A stretch of 64,000 nt of DNA from positions 12,981 through 76,980 of the forward strand of contig CAJTXU010000004.1 in NCBI GenBank assembly GCA_910584125.1, given 5' to 3'. Position numbers and translations under genes: made by a program. Below are positions 44,307 to 54,654 of the stretch, piece after piece (position 1 is the first letter of the stretch; every line of letters starts with the position of its first letter). A model generated the notes under the pieces. The model worked only from the letters and a program-made list of their open reading frames with translations, did not search any database and was not told the DNA's origin. Source of the DNA: an uncultured Muribaculaceae bacterium (GTDB lineage Bacteria; Bacteroidota; Bacteroidia; Bacteroidales; Muribaculaceae).

Positions 44307-45200
44307 TCATCTGCCGCGCGGCGTCTCATAGCGCATCGGCGCCGCGTCGGCCGACGTCTCATCGCCACCTATATATTTATAAGGAATGATCGGAAGCCCG
44401 TTGTGCCACATCCTGACGGTGAAAGTCCGCCGCCCGGCCTTGTCGGGAGCCGGGGCGAGCGCGAGCACCTGCCCGGCGCTCACAAGGTCGCCCGTGCCGA
44501 CAAGCGGGCTGCCCACATGCGTGTAGCACGTCACGAAACCGCGGTTATGCTGCACGAGCACCACGTACCCCCCGTCGGCCGCCGAATAATACATGGCTAT
44601 CACCGAACCGTCGGCGGCGGAAAGCACGCTTTCGTCGCGCGTCAGGACCACGACGCCCTCCTCGGCCTCCTTGGACTCGGAGGTGAAGATGCCGTCGGCC
44701 GCCACCGGAGAGAAGATCACACCCTCGGCCGCCAGCGGAGCCAGCACCGAGATATTGAAACGCTCGCGCTCCTCCATCTGCGAGACGAAACGCGACTCCT
44801 GCGGCGACGCGCCCATCAGCGAATCAGAGGTCAGCTCGCGCGACACGGGCACCACCGCCGCCGAGTCGCCCGGCACGCGGTCGGTGTCGAGCACCTTCAG
44901 GCAATTGTCTATATACGCCTGGTTGGCGTCATAGACGGCCGTCAGCGAGTCGAGCCTCAACAGGCCCTCCTCGGTTGCCGAGCGCTGCGAATCCTTCAGA
45001 TACCCCGGCAGCAACGTGCGCAACGGCGTGAACGCGATCAGCAGCCCCGCGATGAATAGGCCCGCCACAGCCACGAGCAGCCCCGCCGCGCACAGGCCCG
45101 GCAGGGTAAAACGGACTCCCGTCACATCGGTCAGATGCGACTCGTCCTCGAGCGTCAGCTTATATTTCACAAGCGGCTTCATGGGTGGGAATGTTTTCAA
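44307..45200 (-). CDS. Degenerate M23-family (LytM-like) membrane protein
   Basis: 297 residues, or 291 from the ATG at 45182 (MKPLVKYKLT). One membrane helix lies near residues 32-58 (LPGLCAAGLLVAVAGLFIAGLL), followed by a coiled-coil-like segment and a C-terminal LytM fold (GSVIAMYYSAADGGYVVLVQHNRGFVTCYTHVGSPLVGTGDLVSAGQVLALA). The zinc ligands of active M23 enzymes appear lost: there is no H-x(3)-D where FSPVAADGIFTSE stands, and YTHVG lacks the full H-x-H. Catalytically dead LytM proteins activate amidases or act as scaffolds in division, for example EnvC and NlpD. It lies on the same strand upstream of dxr. Confidence 0.8.
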   Translation of the reverse strand: MKTFPPMKPLVKYKLTLEDESHLTDVTGVRFTLPGLCAAGLLVAVAGLFIAGLLIAFTPLRTLLPGYLKDSQRSATEEGLLRLDSLTAVYDANQAYIDNCLKVLDTDRVPGDSAAVVPVSRELTSDSLMGASPQESRFVSQMEERERFNISVLAPLAAEGVIFSPVAADGIFTSESKEAEEGVVVLTRDESVLSAADGSVIAMYYSAADGGYVVLVQHNRGFVTCYTHVGSPLVGTGDLVSAGQVLALAPAPDKAGRRTFTVRMWHNGLPIIPYKYIGGDETSADAAPMRYETPRGR

Positions 45201-45557
45201 GAGGCGAAATTACTAAAAAATCCCCGATTTTCACTCCGTCAGGACCGATTTTTCACTTTTTTAATCGAAAAAGAGTGCACACTTATAAAATTTCGTGCAA
45301 TTTAATTTGTAGTTCGAAAATTTTGTCTAATTTTGCAAAAAGTTTCTAACGAGACGAGGGTTCCGCCGCAAGCTGAATCCTCTTCAACGTCGAACTAAAC
45401 CTAAAATAACCCAAAAAGGACAGAAAATTTCCTTAACGAACAAAATAACAGCAGAGGGCTCTTTGAGTCTTGAAATATATCCAACATATTTTAAAACAAA
45501 TTAAGAGACTTTAACGTTACAGAAGAAGAACAAAACATAACTCCAAACAATCACAGT
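45201..45557. other. Promoter and long leader of the first OmpA-family gene
   Basis: No gene. It contains the forward promoter at 45307-45335 and about 215 bases of leader before the ATG. On the reverse strand TAATTTCG (45205-45212, one mismatch to the -7 consensus) could serve the M23-like gene. No known riboswitch is recognised. Confidence 0.5.
45307..45335 (+). promoter_or_regulatory. Promoter of the first OmpA-family gene
   Basis: TTTG with TTG at 45307-45309, an 18-base spacer, and TAATTTTG at 45328-45335. The A+T-rich surroundings suit a highly expressed outer-membrane gene. Confidence 0.6.
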
Positions 45558-46913
45558 ATGAAAGCTAAGAATCTTTACTACGTAATGGCTCTTTGCGCAG
45601 GCTCGCTGGCATTCAGCGGCACAGCCAACGCGCAGGATGTTTTCGTGGATGATGCTGCGACGGTGACTGAATTCACCTGCGACAACAGCACTCATTACTT
45701 CTCCAACTGGCGTCAGAACTGGTGGATCGAGCTCAGCGCCGGCGGCAACCAGCCCCTGGTTGAGCGCGGCTACGTGGCTCCGGGCCACTCACTGAAGGCC
45801 GTAGACGGCAAGAAATGGACAGCAGCCTACAGCGTCGGTTTCGGTCGCTGGATGAACCCCTATCTGGCACTCCGCTTCAAAGGAATGTACGGCTCGCTGC
45901 ACTGGGACAGCCCCAACACCCTGCAGGAGGCAATGAACGACGAGGGCTGGAGCCACTCGAAGCACGCAAGCCTCTCGTTCGAGATCATGTGGGATATGTT
46001 CAACTCGCTCGCGGGCGTAAACCAGAACCGCGTCTTCTCGATCATCCCGTTCGCGGGCTTCGGCGGTGACGCTAACTGGGACTTCCTCGGCAAGGGCAAG
46101 AAGGGCGAGCCCGTGGCATCCAACTGCCTGCGCTACCACCCCACCAACCTCCAGGAGTACTACGGCAACCAGTACAAGTCGGTAGAATGGACACTCCCCG
46201 TGTTCGCCGGCCTGCAGTTCCGTTTCCGTCTCTGCAAGTATGTTGACTTCTTCGCAGAGGCACGCGCCGGATTCTACGCCGACAACTGGAACAACAACGC
46301 CACCGGCAACTCGTTCGACGCTCTCGTACAGGCCATGGGCGGTTTCAACTTCAACATCGGCGGCCGCGGCTGGAACACATTCAACGAGTGCCAGTACGTA
46401 TCGCAGATCGCAGCCCTCAACGGTCAGGTCAACGACCTCCGCGCCCAGCTCCTCGCATGCGGCCAGCAGGTTGCCGCCCTCCAGGCACAGCTCCCCTGCC
46501 CCGAGGTTGTCGAGAAAGACTGCGCGAGCGCACCTCTTATGGCAAGCGTGCAGTTCACAATCAACAGCTCGAAGATCCTCCCCACAGAGGACGTGAACAT
46601 CTACTCCATGGCAGAGTGGCTGAAGGCCAACCCCAACGAGAAGATCGACATCTGCGGTATGGCTGACCGCAACACCGGTAACACCGAATACAACATGGGC
46701 CTGTCGAAGCGCCGCGCAATCGCCGTCGCCGACCAGCTCGTCAACAAGTATGGCATCGACAAGAGCCGTCTGACGCTCTACGCATGCGGTTCGAACATCC
46801 AGTTCTTCAACAACGGAGAGCAGAACGACTGGAACCGTATCGTGATGTTCAAGCAGGGTGAGTTCGAGCCCGCGGCCGTAGCAAGCGGCGAGGTTGAGAG
46901 AATCGACTACTAA
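45558..46913 (+). CDS. OmpA-family outer membrane protein (first of a tandem pair)
   Basis: 451 residues. A signal peptide (MKAKNLYYVMALCAGSLAFSGTANAQ) leads into a beta-barrel-like domain rich in aromatic strands (WTAAYSVGFGRWMNPYLALRFKGMYG, VFSIIPFAGFGGDANWD, YVDFFAEARAGFYADNWNN). A short coiled linker (QIAALNGQVNDLRAQLLACG) precedes the C-terminal OmpA domain (SVQFTINSSKILPTEDVNIYSMAEWLKANPNEKIDICGMAD and on), which binds peptidoglycan. It is the paralogue of 47191-48447, with which it shares a nearly identical linker. Such OmpA pairs (compare PgmA/PgmB of Porphyromonas) are abundant envelope anchors and may form heterotrimers. Confidence 0.93.
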   Translation: MKAKNLYYVMALCAGSLAFSGTANAQDVFVDDAATVTEFTCDNSTHYFSNWRQNWWIELSAGGNQPLVERGYVAPGHSLKAVDGKKWTAAYSVGFGRWMNPYLALRFKGMYGSLHWDSPNTLQEAMNDEGWSHSKHASLSFEIMWDMFNSLAGVNQNRVFSIIPFAGFGGDANWDFLGKGKKGEPVASNCLRYHPTNLQEYYGNQYKSVEWTLPVFAGLQFRFRLCKYVDFFAEARAGFYADNWNNNATGNSFDALVQAMGGFNFNIGGRGWNTFNECQYVSQIAALNGQVNDLRAQLLACGQQVAALQAQLPCPEVVEKDCASAPLMASVQFTINSSKILPTEDVNIYSMAEWLKANPNEKIDICGMADRNTGNTEYNMGLSKRRAIAVADQLVNKYGIDKSRLTLYACGSNIQFFNNGEQNDWNRIVMFKQGEFEPAAVASGEVERIDY

Positions 46914-46958
46914 TCGTCACCCCTGTCAGTTGACACCCGTGTCCAACGACATCCAAAA

Positions 46959-46998
46959 GATGCCTTCCCTTCACACCGGAGGGAAGGCATCTCTTTTT
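46959..46998 (+). terminator. Terminator after the first OmpA-family gene
   Basis: GATGCCTTCCCT (46959-46970) pairs with AGGGAAGGCATC (46980-46991) around a 9-base loop, followed by TCTTTTTA. Confidence 0.85.
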
Positions 46999-47190
46999 AT
47001 TCCCACTGGCTAACTGTTGGTGACAACGCGGTTTATGGCCGGCACACGGGAAAACCCGACCCGAGGTGCAATAAAAAACATCGCGACCCGCGAACTATTT
47101 AAAAGAAATTAACGTTAAACTATAAAATCTCAAAAAAATCGAAATTTTGAAATTTTGAAATCTAAAGTTCTATTCTTAAAAAAACACAGT

Positions 47191-48447
47191 ATGAAAGCTA
47201 AAAATCTTTACCTCGCGACAGCCCTGTGCGCAGGTTCACTCGCTTTCTGCAATGTCGCAAACGCTCAGGACGTATTTGTCGACGACGCAGTGACAGTGAC
47301 TGAATTCACGTGCGACAATACGACGCACTATTTCTCAAACTGGCGTAACAACTGGTTCATCGAGCTCGGTGCCGGTGCAGGCCAGCCTCTGGTAGAGAGA
47401 GGCAACGTGGGCGACGCCATGAACACGGTTGACGGCAAGAAATGGACCGCCGCATACAGCGTAGGCTTCGGCCGCTGGTTCTCCCCCTACCTCGGATTCC
47501 GCATCAAGGCCATCGGCGGCGCCCTGCACTGGGACTGCCCGGTAGCAGAAGCACCCCAGTACGGCTGGAGCCGTTCGAAACACGTCAATCTCCAGGCGGA
47601 GCTGATGTGGGATATGTTCAACTCTCTGGGCGGCGTCAACGAGAAGCGCGTGTTCTCGATCATCCCGTTCTTCGGAATCGGCGGTGACGCCAACTGGGAC
47701 TTCAAGAACCACTTCGGCGAGCAGCCCGCAGCGACCAACATCGCACGCGCCGGCTCGACCTACAAGCCCAAATCCGTACAGTGGACCCTTCCCGTATCGG
47801 CAGGTCTTCAGTTCCGTCTCCGTCTGAGCAAGTATGTTGACTTCTTCGCAGAGGCCCGCGCCACATTCTACGGCGACAACTGGAACAACGTAGCCACCGG
47901 CAACTCTATCGACGCTCACGTAAGCGCAATGGGCGGCTTCAGCTTCAACATCGGCGGCCGCGGCTGGAACAAGTTCAACGAGTGCCAGTACGTATCGCAG
48001 ATCGCAGCCCTCAACGGTCAGGTCAACGACCTCCGCGCCCAGCTCCTCGCATGCGGCCAGCAGGTAGCCGCCCTCCAGGCTCAGCTCCCCTGCCCCGAGG
48101 TTGTACAGAAAGACTGTGCTAACGCACCCCTCATGGCGACCGTACGCTTCACGATCAACAGCGACAAGATCATGCCTACCGAGGAAGTCAACGTATACTC
48201 GATGGCTGAATGGCTCAAGGCCAACCCCAAGGAGAAGATCGTCATCGCCGGCTACGCCGACAAGGACACCGGTACATCGGAATACAACATGGATCTCTCG
48301 CAGCGTCGTGCTGAGGCCGTCAAGAACGCCCTCGTCAACGAATACGGCATCGACGCAAGCCGCCTCGAGACCAAGGCGTTCGGTTCGGACGTTCAGGAAT
48401 ATCCCTCGCACAACGACTGGAACCGTATCGTAATCTTCAAGCAGTAA
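47191..48447 (+). CDS. OmpA-family outer membrane protein (second of the pair)
   Basis: 418 residues from the ATG at 47191; the frame opens at 47155, but the start at 47191 matches the paralogue (MKAKNLYLATALCAGSLAF signal peptide) and shares the same CACAGT before it. The barrel-like domain follows the pattern of the first copy, and the C-terminal OmpA domain is complete (TVRFTINSDKIMPTEEVNVYSMAEWLKANPKEKIVIAGYAD). It lacks the 18-residue tail of the first copy. Each gene has its own terminator; a separate promoter for this one is not obvious, though TTAACGTTAA lies 80 bases upstream. Confidence 0.93.
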   Translation: MKAKNLYLATALCAGSLAFCNVANAQDVFVDDAVTVTEFTCDNTTHYFSNWRNNWFIELGAGAGQPLVERGNVGDAMNTVDGKKWTAAYSVGFGRWFSPYLGFRIKAIGGALHWDCPVAEAPQYGWSRSKHVNLQAELMWDMFNSLGGVNEKRVFSIIPFFGIGGDANWDFKNHFGEQPAATNIARAGSTYKPKSVQWTLPVSAGLQFRLRLSKYVDFFAEARATFYGDNWNNVATGNSIDAHVSAMGGFSFNIGGRGWNKFNECQYVSQIAALNGQVNDLRAQLLACGQQVAALQAQLPCPEVVQKDCANAPLMATVRFTINSDKIMPTEEVNVYSMAEWLKANPKEKIVIAGYADKDTGTSEYNMDLSQRRAEAVKNALVNEYGIDASRLETKAFGSDVQEYPSHNDWNRIVIFKQ

Positions 48448-48476
48448 GCAATTGAATACTGTGACATAAATCGTGA

Positions 48477-48502
48477 AGAGGCCCTCCGGGGCCTCTTTTT
48501 TT
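48477..48502 (+). terminator. Terminator after the second OmpA-family gene
   Basis: AGAGGCCC and GGGCCTCT form an 8-base stem around TCCG, followed by seven T. Confidence 0.9.
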
Positions 48503-48666
48503 ATGTCAATGCTCTGGGCAGAGACGCCCCGCGGCGGATTCAACCGGCGTACATTTCAGGCATTTAGCCTGTGCAGGAGGAGTCGGGCTAAAAACATGTC
48601 GTGAAACTATGTTGCAAAACATATCTTTTCGTGGGCCCGGAAGAGTAAAATATCGTGAAAAACTTA

Positions 48667-48696
48667 TTGCAGTGTCGCAATTATTTTGTAAGTTTG
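48667..48696 (+). promoter_or_regulatory. Promoter of the glutamate dehydrogenase gene
   Basis: TTG at 48667-48669, a 19-base spacer and TAAGTTTG at 48689-48696. The leader to the ATG at 48759 is about 55 bases. Confidence 0.65.
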
Positions 48697-48758
48697 CATC
48701 GGAATAGCCCACCGAGTGGGCCAAAGATTCGGAAAAACCTAAATCTAAACTGATTAAC

Positions 48759-50096
48759 ATGAATATCAACGAGATCATGGCGGGCCTTGAGGCCAAGCAT
48801 CCCGGAGAGAAAGAATTCCTCCAGGCAGTAAAGGAAGTTCTTCTTTGCGTAGAAGACGTCTACAACCAGCATCCTGAATACGAGAAAGCTCGTATCATCG
48901 AGCGTATGGTGGAGCCCGACCGCATCTTCACATTCCGCGTCACCTGGGTTGACGACAAGGGCGAGGTGCAGAACAACATCGGCTACCGCGTTCAGTTCAA
49001 CAACGCCATCGGCCCCTACAAGGGCGGCATCCGTTTCCACGCGTCGGTGACTCTGTCGGTGCTGAAATTCCTCGGCTTCGAGCAGACATTCAAGAACGCC
49101 CTCACCACGCTGCCGATGGGCGGCGCCAAGGGAGGTTCCGACTTCAGCCCCCGCGGTAAGAGCGACGCAGAGATCATGCGTTTCTGCCAGGCGTTCGTGC
49201 TTGAGCTCTGGCGCAACCTCGGCCCGGACCGCGACGTTCCGGCAGGCGACATAGGCGTAGGCGGCCGCGAGGTAGGCTACATGTACGGCATGTACAAGAA
49301 GCTCGCCCGCGAGAACACAGGTACATTCACAGGCAAGGGTCTTTCGTTCGGCGGCAGCCGCATCCGTCCCGAGGCCACAGGTTTCGGCGCCCTCTACTTC
49401 GTTGAGCAGATGCTCAAGGACCTCAACCAGGACATCAAGGGCAAGACAATCGCCATCTCCGGCTTCGGCAACGTCGCATGGGGCGCGGCCACAAAGGCTA
49501 CGGAACTCGGCGGCAAGGTCGTGACAATCTCGGGCCCCGACGGTTACATCTACGATCCCGCAGGTCTCGACAAGGAGAAAATCGCATACATGCTTGAGCT
49601 CCGCGCATCGGGCAACGACATCGTGGCTCCCTATGCCGACAAGTTCCCCGGCTCCACATTCTTCGCAGGCAAGAAGCCCTGGGAGCAGAAAGTGGACATC
49701 GCCCTCCCCTGCGCGACGCAGAACGAGCTCGGCGAGGCTGACGCAAAGCAGCTCATCGCCAACAACGTGCTGATGGTCGCCGAGGTTTCCAACATGGGCT
49801 GTACGGCCGAGGCCATCGACGCCTTCATCTCCAACAAGACTCCCTACGCCCCCGGCAAGGCAGTCAACGCAGGCGGCGTAGCCGTTTCGGGCCTTGAGAT
49901 GACTCAGGACGCCGAGCACCTGCAGTGGAGCGCCGAGAAGGTGGACGAGAAACTCCACGAGATCATGTTCGACATCCACGAGGCTTGCGTGGAATACGGC
50001 AAGCAGGATGACGGCTACATCAACTACATGAAGGGCGCCAACATCGCCGGCTTCATGAAGGTGGCAGACGCCATGATGGCTCAGGGCATCATCTGA
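48759..50096 (+). CDS. gdhA: Hexameric glutamate dehydrogenase
   Basis: 445 residues, the standard length of the small hexameric enzyme. It interconverts 2-oxoglutarate plus ammonium with glutamate. Hallmarks: NAIGPYKGGIRFH, LPMGGAKGGSDFSPRGKSD (with the catalytic lysine), GVGGREVGYMYGMYK, a Rossmann segment ISGFGNVAWGAATKATELGGKVVTISG, and PCATQNELGEADA. The match to GdhA of Bacteroides suggests NADP use, but cofactor choice cannot be proven here. Own promoter and terminator. Confidence 0.96.
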   Translation: MNINEIMAGLEAKHPGEKEFLQAVKEVLLCVEDVYNQHPEYEKARIIERMVEPDRIFTFRVTWVDDKGEVQNNIGYRVQFNNAIGPYKGGIRFHASVTLSVLKFLGFEQTFKNALTTLPMGGAKGGSDFSPRGKSDAEIMRFCQAFVLELWRNLGPDRDVPAGDIGVGGREVGYMYGMYKKLARENTGTFTGKGLSFGGSRIRPEATGFGALYFVEQMLKDLNQDIKGKTIAISGFGNVAWGAATKATELGGKVVTISGPDGYIYDPAGLDKEKIAYMLELRASGNDIVAPYADKFPGSTFFAGKKPWEQKVDIALPCATQNELGEADAKQLIANNVLMVAEVSNMGCTAEAIDAFISNKTPYAPGKAVNAGGVAVSGLEMTQDAEHLQWSAEKVDEKLHEIMFDIHEACVEYGKQDDGYINYMKGANIAGFMKVADAMMAQGII

Positions 50097-50124
50097 CGCT
50101 GATCCCCGACGACATAAATCAATC

Positions 50125-50154
50125 AGGAGGCGGACACCGCGGTGTCCGCCTCCT
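50125..50154 (+). terminator. Terminator after gdhA
   Basis: A perfect stem of up to 14 bases: AGGAGGCGGACACC (50125-50138) with GGTGTCCGCCTCCT (50141-50154), then TGCTTTTTATT. Confidence 0.9.
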
Positions 50155-50174
50155 TGCTTTTTATTCCAATCCTT

Positions 50175-50450
50175 ATTTATCCCGGTTTATCCTGATTTGT
50201 CCCGATTTATCCTGATAAATCGGGACAAATCAGGACGAATCGGGACGAACCGGGACGAACCGGGACGGATGGGGACGAACCGGAACGAACCGAACCGGAA
50301 CGAACCGAGACGGATCGGGACGAACCGGAACGGACCGGGACGAACCGGGACGGACCGGGACGGATCGGGACGAACCGGAACGGATCGGGACGAACCGGGA
50401 CGAACCGGGACGAACCGGGACGGACCGGGATGAATCGGGATTAAACGGGA
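50175..50450. repeat. Inverted 10-base minisatellite with a central palindrome
   Basis: From about 50214 to 50450 a 10-base unit, consensus GACGAACCGG or GACGGATCGG, repeats about 23 times. To the left (about 50175-50211) are three or four units in the opposite orientation, so the array inverts at 50212. At the junction 22 bases (50190-50211) are exactly complementary to 50214-50235 around a 2-base centre. The array fills the gap between gdhA and pyruvate kinase. Open frames through it give Arg/Gly/Thr-rich peptides that I regard as artefacts of the repeat. Confidence 0.92.
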
Positions 50451-50456
50451 TGGGGG

Positions 50457-51875
50457 TCAGGCGTCTTCGGCGAAGATCTGCTCGGGGGTGAGGATCTCGA
50501 GGGCGTAGGCGCCGTAGCGGTTGCCTGTGAGATAGGCGATGCGGTCGTGGAGACCGATGTGCCCGTCGGCCACGATGCGCCGCACGGCCGGAACCGAGTG
50601 CCCCGGTGTGAAAGCCTCCTTCTGAGGGATGAAATAGGCGTTCACGCCATAGCTGAGCGCGAGCCAACGGCGGACGCTGCGGTTATGGCAGATGGCGAAC
50701 GTCGGAATCACCCCACGGAACGACGCGATGAAGCGCGCCGACACCCCGCGGTAGGCGTCGGTGAAAATCGCCTTGGTGTTCACCTTGCCCTCCGACATGA
50801 CGGCCTCGTGGGCCAGAAACGAAGTGATGTCGCGGTCGACGAGCGGGGGAACCTCCTCCATGTTGCTGCGCAACGAACGCTCCACCTCCTGGGCGACACT
50901 CGTCATGGTGCGCACGGCCTCGACGGGATACTTGCCGTAGGCAGTCTCGCCCGAGAGCATCATGGCGTCGGCCCGCTGATAGACGGCGTTGGCGACGTCA
51001 GATATCTCGGCGCGCGTTGGCCGAGGATGCTCTATCATGGTGTGAAGCATCTGCGTGGCCACAATCACCGGCTTATGGGCCGTGATGCACTTGTGGATCA
51101 GCATCGACTGAATTCCCGGGATTTTCTCGGCCGGGACCTCTATGCCCAGGTCGCCGCGGGCCACCATGATGCCGTATGAAGCCTCGAGTATAGAGTCGAA
51201 GTTGTCGATGCCCTCCTGGTTCTCGATCTTCGAGATGATCTTGGTGTCGGCGCCATGCCAGTCGAGAATCTCCTGCACCTCGCGCACGTCATCGGCCGAG
51301 CGTACGAACGAATGGGCGATGAAGTCCACGCCGAGTTCGACGGCATAGCCGATGTTGCGGCGGTCGCGTTCGGTCACAGCCGGGAGGTCGATGCAGACTC
51401 CGGGCAGATTCACGCTTTTGCGCGAGCCGAGCGTGCCGTCGTTCTCCGCCACGGCCTCGATTCGGTCGCCGTCGACGGCCGTGACGCGGAACGCCACCTC
51501 GCCGTCGTCGATGAGAAGACGGTCGCCGACCTTGAGCACGCCGGCTATCGCGGCATAGTTGAGGCATATCTCGCTGTCGGACGTGCGGCCCCCGGCATTG
51601 CCCGAGACGCTCACTTTCTGGCCCGCGACAAACTTCACGGGGACGTCGTCGACGGTGACGGTGGTGCGGATCTCAGGTCCTTTCGTGTCCATCATTATGG
51701 CTATGGCGTCCGACGCCGCGCGCACGTTGCCCACAATCTTGCGGAACCCTTCGAGCTCAAGATGAGCCGAATTCATCCTCACCACGTTGACACCGGCCTC
51801 GGCCAGCTGCTTTATGAACTCGACGTCGCATCTCTTGTCGGAGACAGTGGCGACAATTTTTGTGAATTTCTGCAT
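50457..51875 (-). CDS. pyk: Pyruvate kinase
   Basis: 472 residues. Motifs: KIVATVSDKRCD, VNVVRMNSAHLE, MMDTKGPEIRT (Lys-Gly-Pro-Glu of the ADP site), KIENQEGIDNFDSILEASYGIMVARGDLGIEVP (signature with catalytic Lys and Mg ligands) and AMMLSGETAYGKYPVEAV. It makes pyruvate and ATP from phosphoenolpyruvate. The common NTR at the start (SNTR in many PKs) is NSAH here, a known variant. The stop is a few bases from the end of the minisatellite. Confidence 0.95.
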   Translation of the reverse strand: MQKFTKIVATVSDKRCDVEFIKQLAEAGVNVVRMNSAHLELEGFRKIVGNVRAASDAIAIMMDTKGPEIRTTVTVDDVPVKFVAGQKVSVSGNAGGRTSDSEICLNYAAIAGVLKVGDRLLIDDGEVAFRVTAVDGDRIEAVAENDGTLGSRKSVNLPGVCIDLPAVTERDRRNIGYAVELGVDFIAHSFVRSADDVREVQEILDWHGADTKIISKIENQEGIDNFDSILEASYGIMVARGDLGIEVPAEKIPGIQSMLIHKCITAHKPVIVATQMLHTMIEHPRPTRAEISDVANAVYQRADAMMLSGETAYGKYPVEAVRTMTSVAQEVERSLRSNMEEVPPLVDRDITSFLAHEAVMSEGKVNTKAIFTDAYRGVSARFIASFRGVIPTFAICHNRSVRRWLALSYGVNAYFIPQKEAFTPGHSVPAVRRIVADGHIGLHDRIAYLTGNRYGAYALEILTPEQIFAEDA

Positions 51876-51956
51876 GACTCGATGTTTATATATAGGTGTA
51901 ACGCGGACCCCCCGCCGTTCGGTTTCAGGCGGCGTTCCGCATTCATCAAAGCGATG

Positions 51957-53363
<1,407 letters not shown>

Positions 53364-53402
53364 TATCCTCTCAGTTTTAGTTTCTGTGTCAATGAAGCGG
53401 TC

Positions 53403-54590
53403 TCACACGAGCTGCACGAGCTGCTCGCGGAAAGCCGTGATGTTCTCGAGTCCGCCGGGGCGCACCACATACGTGTTCTCGACACCGACGGCGCCCGTGC
53501 CGGGAATGACGAACTTCGGCTCGAGCGCAATGGTCATGTTCTCCTGGAGCAGCGACTTGTTGCGCTCCATCACCACGGGCGCCTCGTTGAGCTGGATTCC
53601 GACACCATGGCCGATGAATCCGGCCTTGTGTCCATGGCCCATGAAGTATGCCGAGAGTCCGGTCTCTTCGGCCATGCGGACGGCGCGGCGGTACATCTCA
53701 CCTATCTCGACCCCCGGCCGCGCGAACGACTCGAGGTCGCGCAGGATGGCGCGTGAGCACTCGTGCGCCCTGACAGCCAATTCAGGCACATCGCCGAGAT
53801 ACCAGCAGCGGGTCATGTCGGTCTGATAACCGTTGAAGCCGCCGTTCATGTCGACCATCACCGTCATGCCGGGCTTCATGATCGTTCCCGACGCCCCGAC
53901 AGGCAACGAAGGGTCCACCCCGGCCCCGCCCATCGAGAAGTCGTAGGGCGAGGGGGCGTCGGCGTTCGGCCCGGCTATGACGCTCCCCATGTTGATCTCC
54001 ATGCGCGAGCCAGCCACGCGCAGATACCCGAGGCATCCCTCCTTGCGGAGCACACGCTCGATCTCGATCTGGAACTCGAGGTCGGTCATGTCTTCCTCAT
54101 AGCAGCGGTCGATGCGCGAGTACACGGCGCATTGCTTCATCCCGTCGGTCTTCATCATCGAAATCTCGAGCGGGGTCTTCGTGAGGCGCGCGGCGCGCAG
54201 CGGCGTCGAACCGTCGCGGACTTCCGAGGCCGGGAACACCTTGCGGAGCCGCTCGACGTCGGAATACAGCAGATCGTCGAACTCCAGGCCGACACGCTCG
54301 GGCAACGTGTAGCCCTCGGCCTCGAGCATGCCTGGAATCTGCTCCGGCTTGCGGATGGCCCGCATCACGGGAGCCGACGGCGCGGCCGGTGGAATCACGA
54401 AGAACAGCGGCTCTCCCTCGACCGGCAGATAGACGTATCCGCGGCACACGCCGCCGGTGAGGTAGAATATGTTGACGGTCGAGGCCACGAGCAGGGCGTC
54501 GACGCCGGCGTCGCTCATCGCGAGCCTCGCTTTCGACACCCGGAGCTGGAACTCATCGGCGCGCTCGGGCGCAAGGAGTGGAAAGATCAT
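53403..54590 (-). CDS. M24-family (Xaa-Pro type) metallopeptidase
   Basis: 395 residues. A creatinase-like N-terminal domain precedes a pita-bread catalytic domain with all five metal ligands: VDMNGGFNGYQTDMTRCW (two Asp), GHGVGIQLNEAP (His), TIALEPKF (Glu) and VGVENTYVV (Glu). Such enzymes release an N-terminal residue preceding proline. There is no signal peptide, so it is cytoplasmic. The gene starts 64 bases after gldH. Confidence 0.9.
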   Translation of the reverse strand: MIFPLLAPERADEFQLRVSKARLAMSDAGVDALLVASTVNIFYLTGGVCRGYVYLPVEGEPLFFVIPPAAPSAPVMRAIRKPEQIPGMLEAEGYTLPERVGLEFDDLLYSDVERLRKVFPASEVRDGSTPLRAARLTKTPLEISMMKTDGMKQCAVYSRIDRCYEEDMTDLEFQIEIERVLRKEGCLGYLRVAGSRMEINMGSVIAGPNADAPSPYDFSMGGAGVDPSLPVGASGTIMKPGMTVMVDMNGGFNGYQTDMTRCWYLGDVPELAVRAHECSRAILRDLESFARPGVEIGEMYRRAVRMAEETGLSAYFMGHGHKAGFIGHGVGIQLNEAPVVMERNKSLLQENMTIALEPKFVIPGTGAVGVENTYVVRPGGLENITAFREQLVQLV

Positions 54591-54654
54591 AGTAATTGCG
54601 AATTTGGTTTAGTCAATAACACATGTAAGCCGGGTCGGCGCCACGCAGCGGCGG

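Larger units (their letters stand above)
48448..48758. other. Terminator plus glutamate dehydrogenase promoter region
   Basis: No gene. The terminator of the porin gene (48477-48502) is followed by about 160 bases in which I see no function, then the promoter at 48667-48696. Confidence 0.6.

Noticed and set aside
50197..50433. 78-residue forward frame of NRDEPGRTGT-like repeats
   Set aside because: It is the translation of the 10-base minisatellite; frames are open on both strands because the unit lacks stops.
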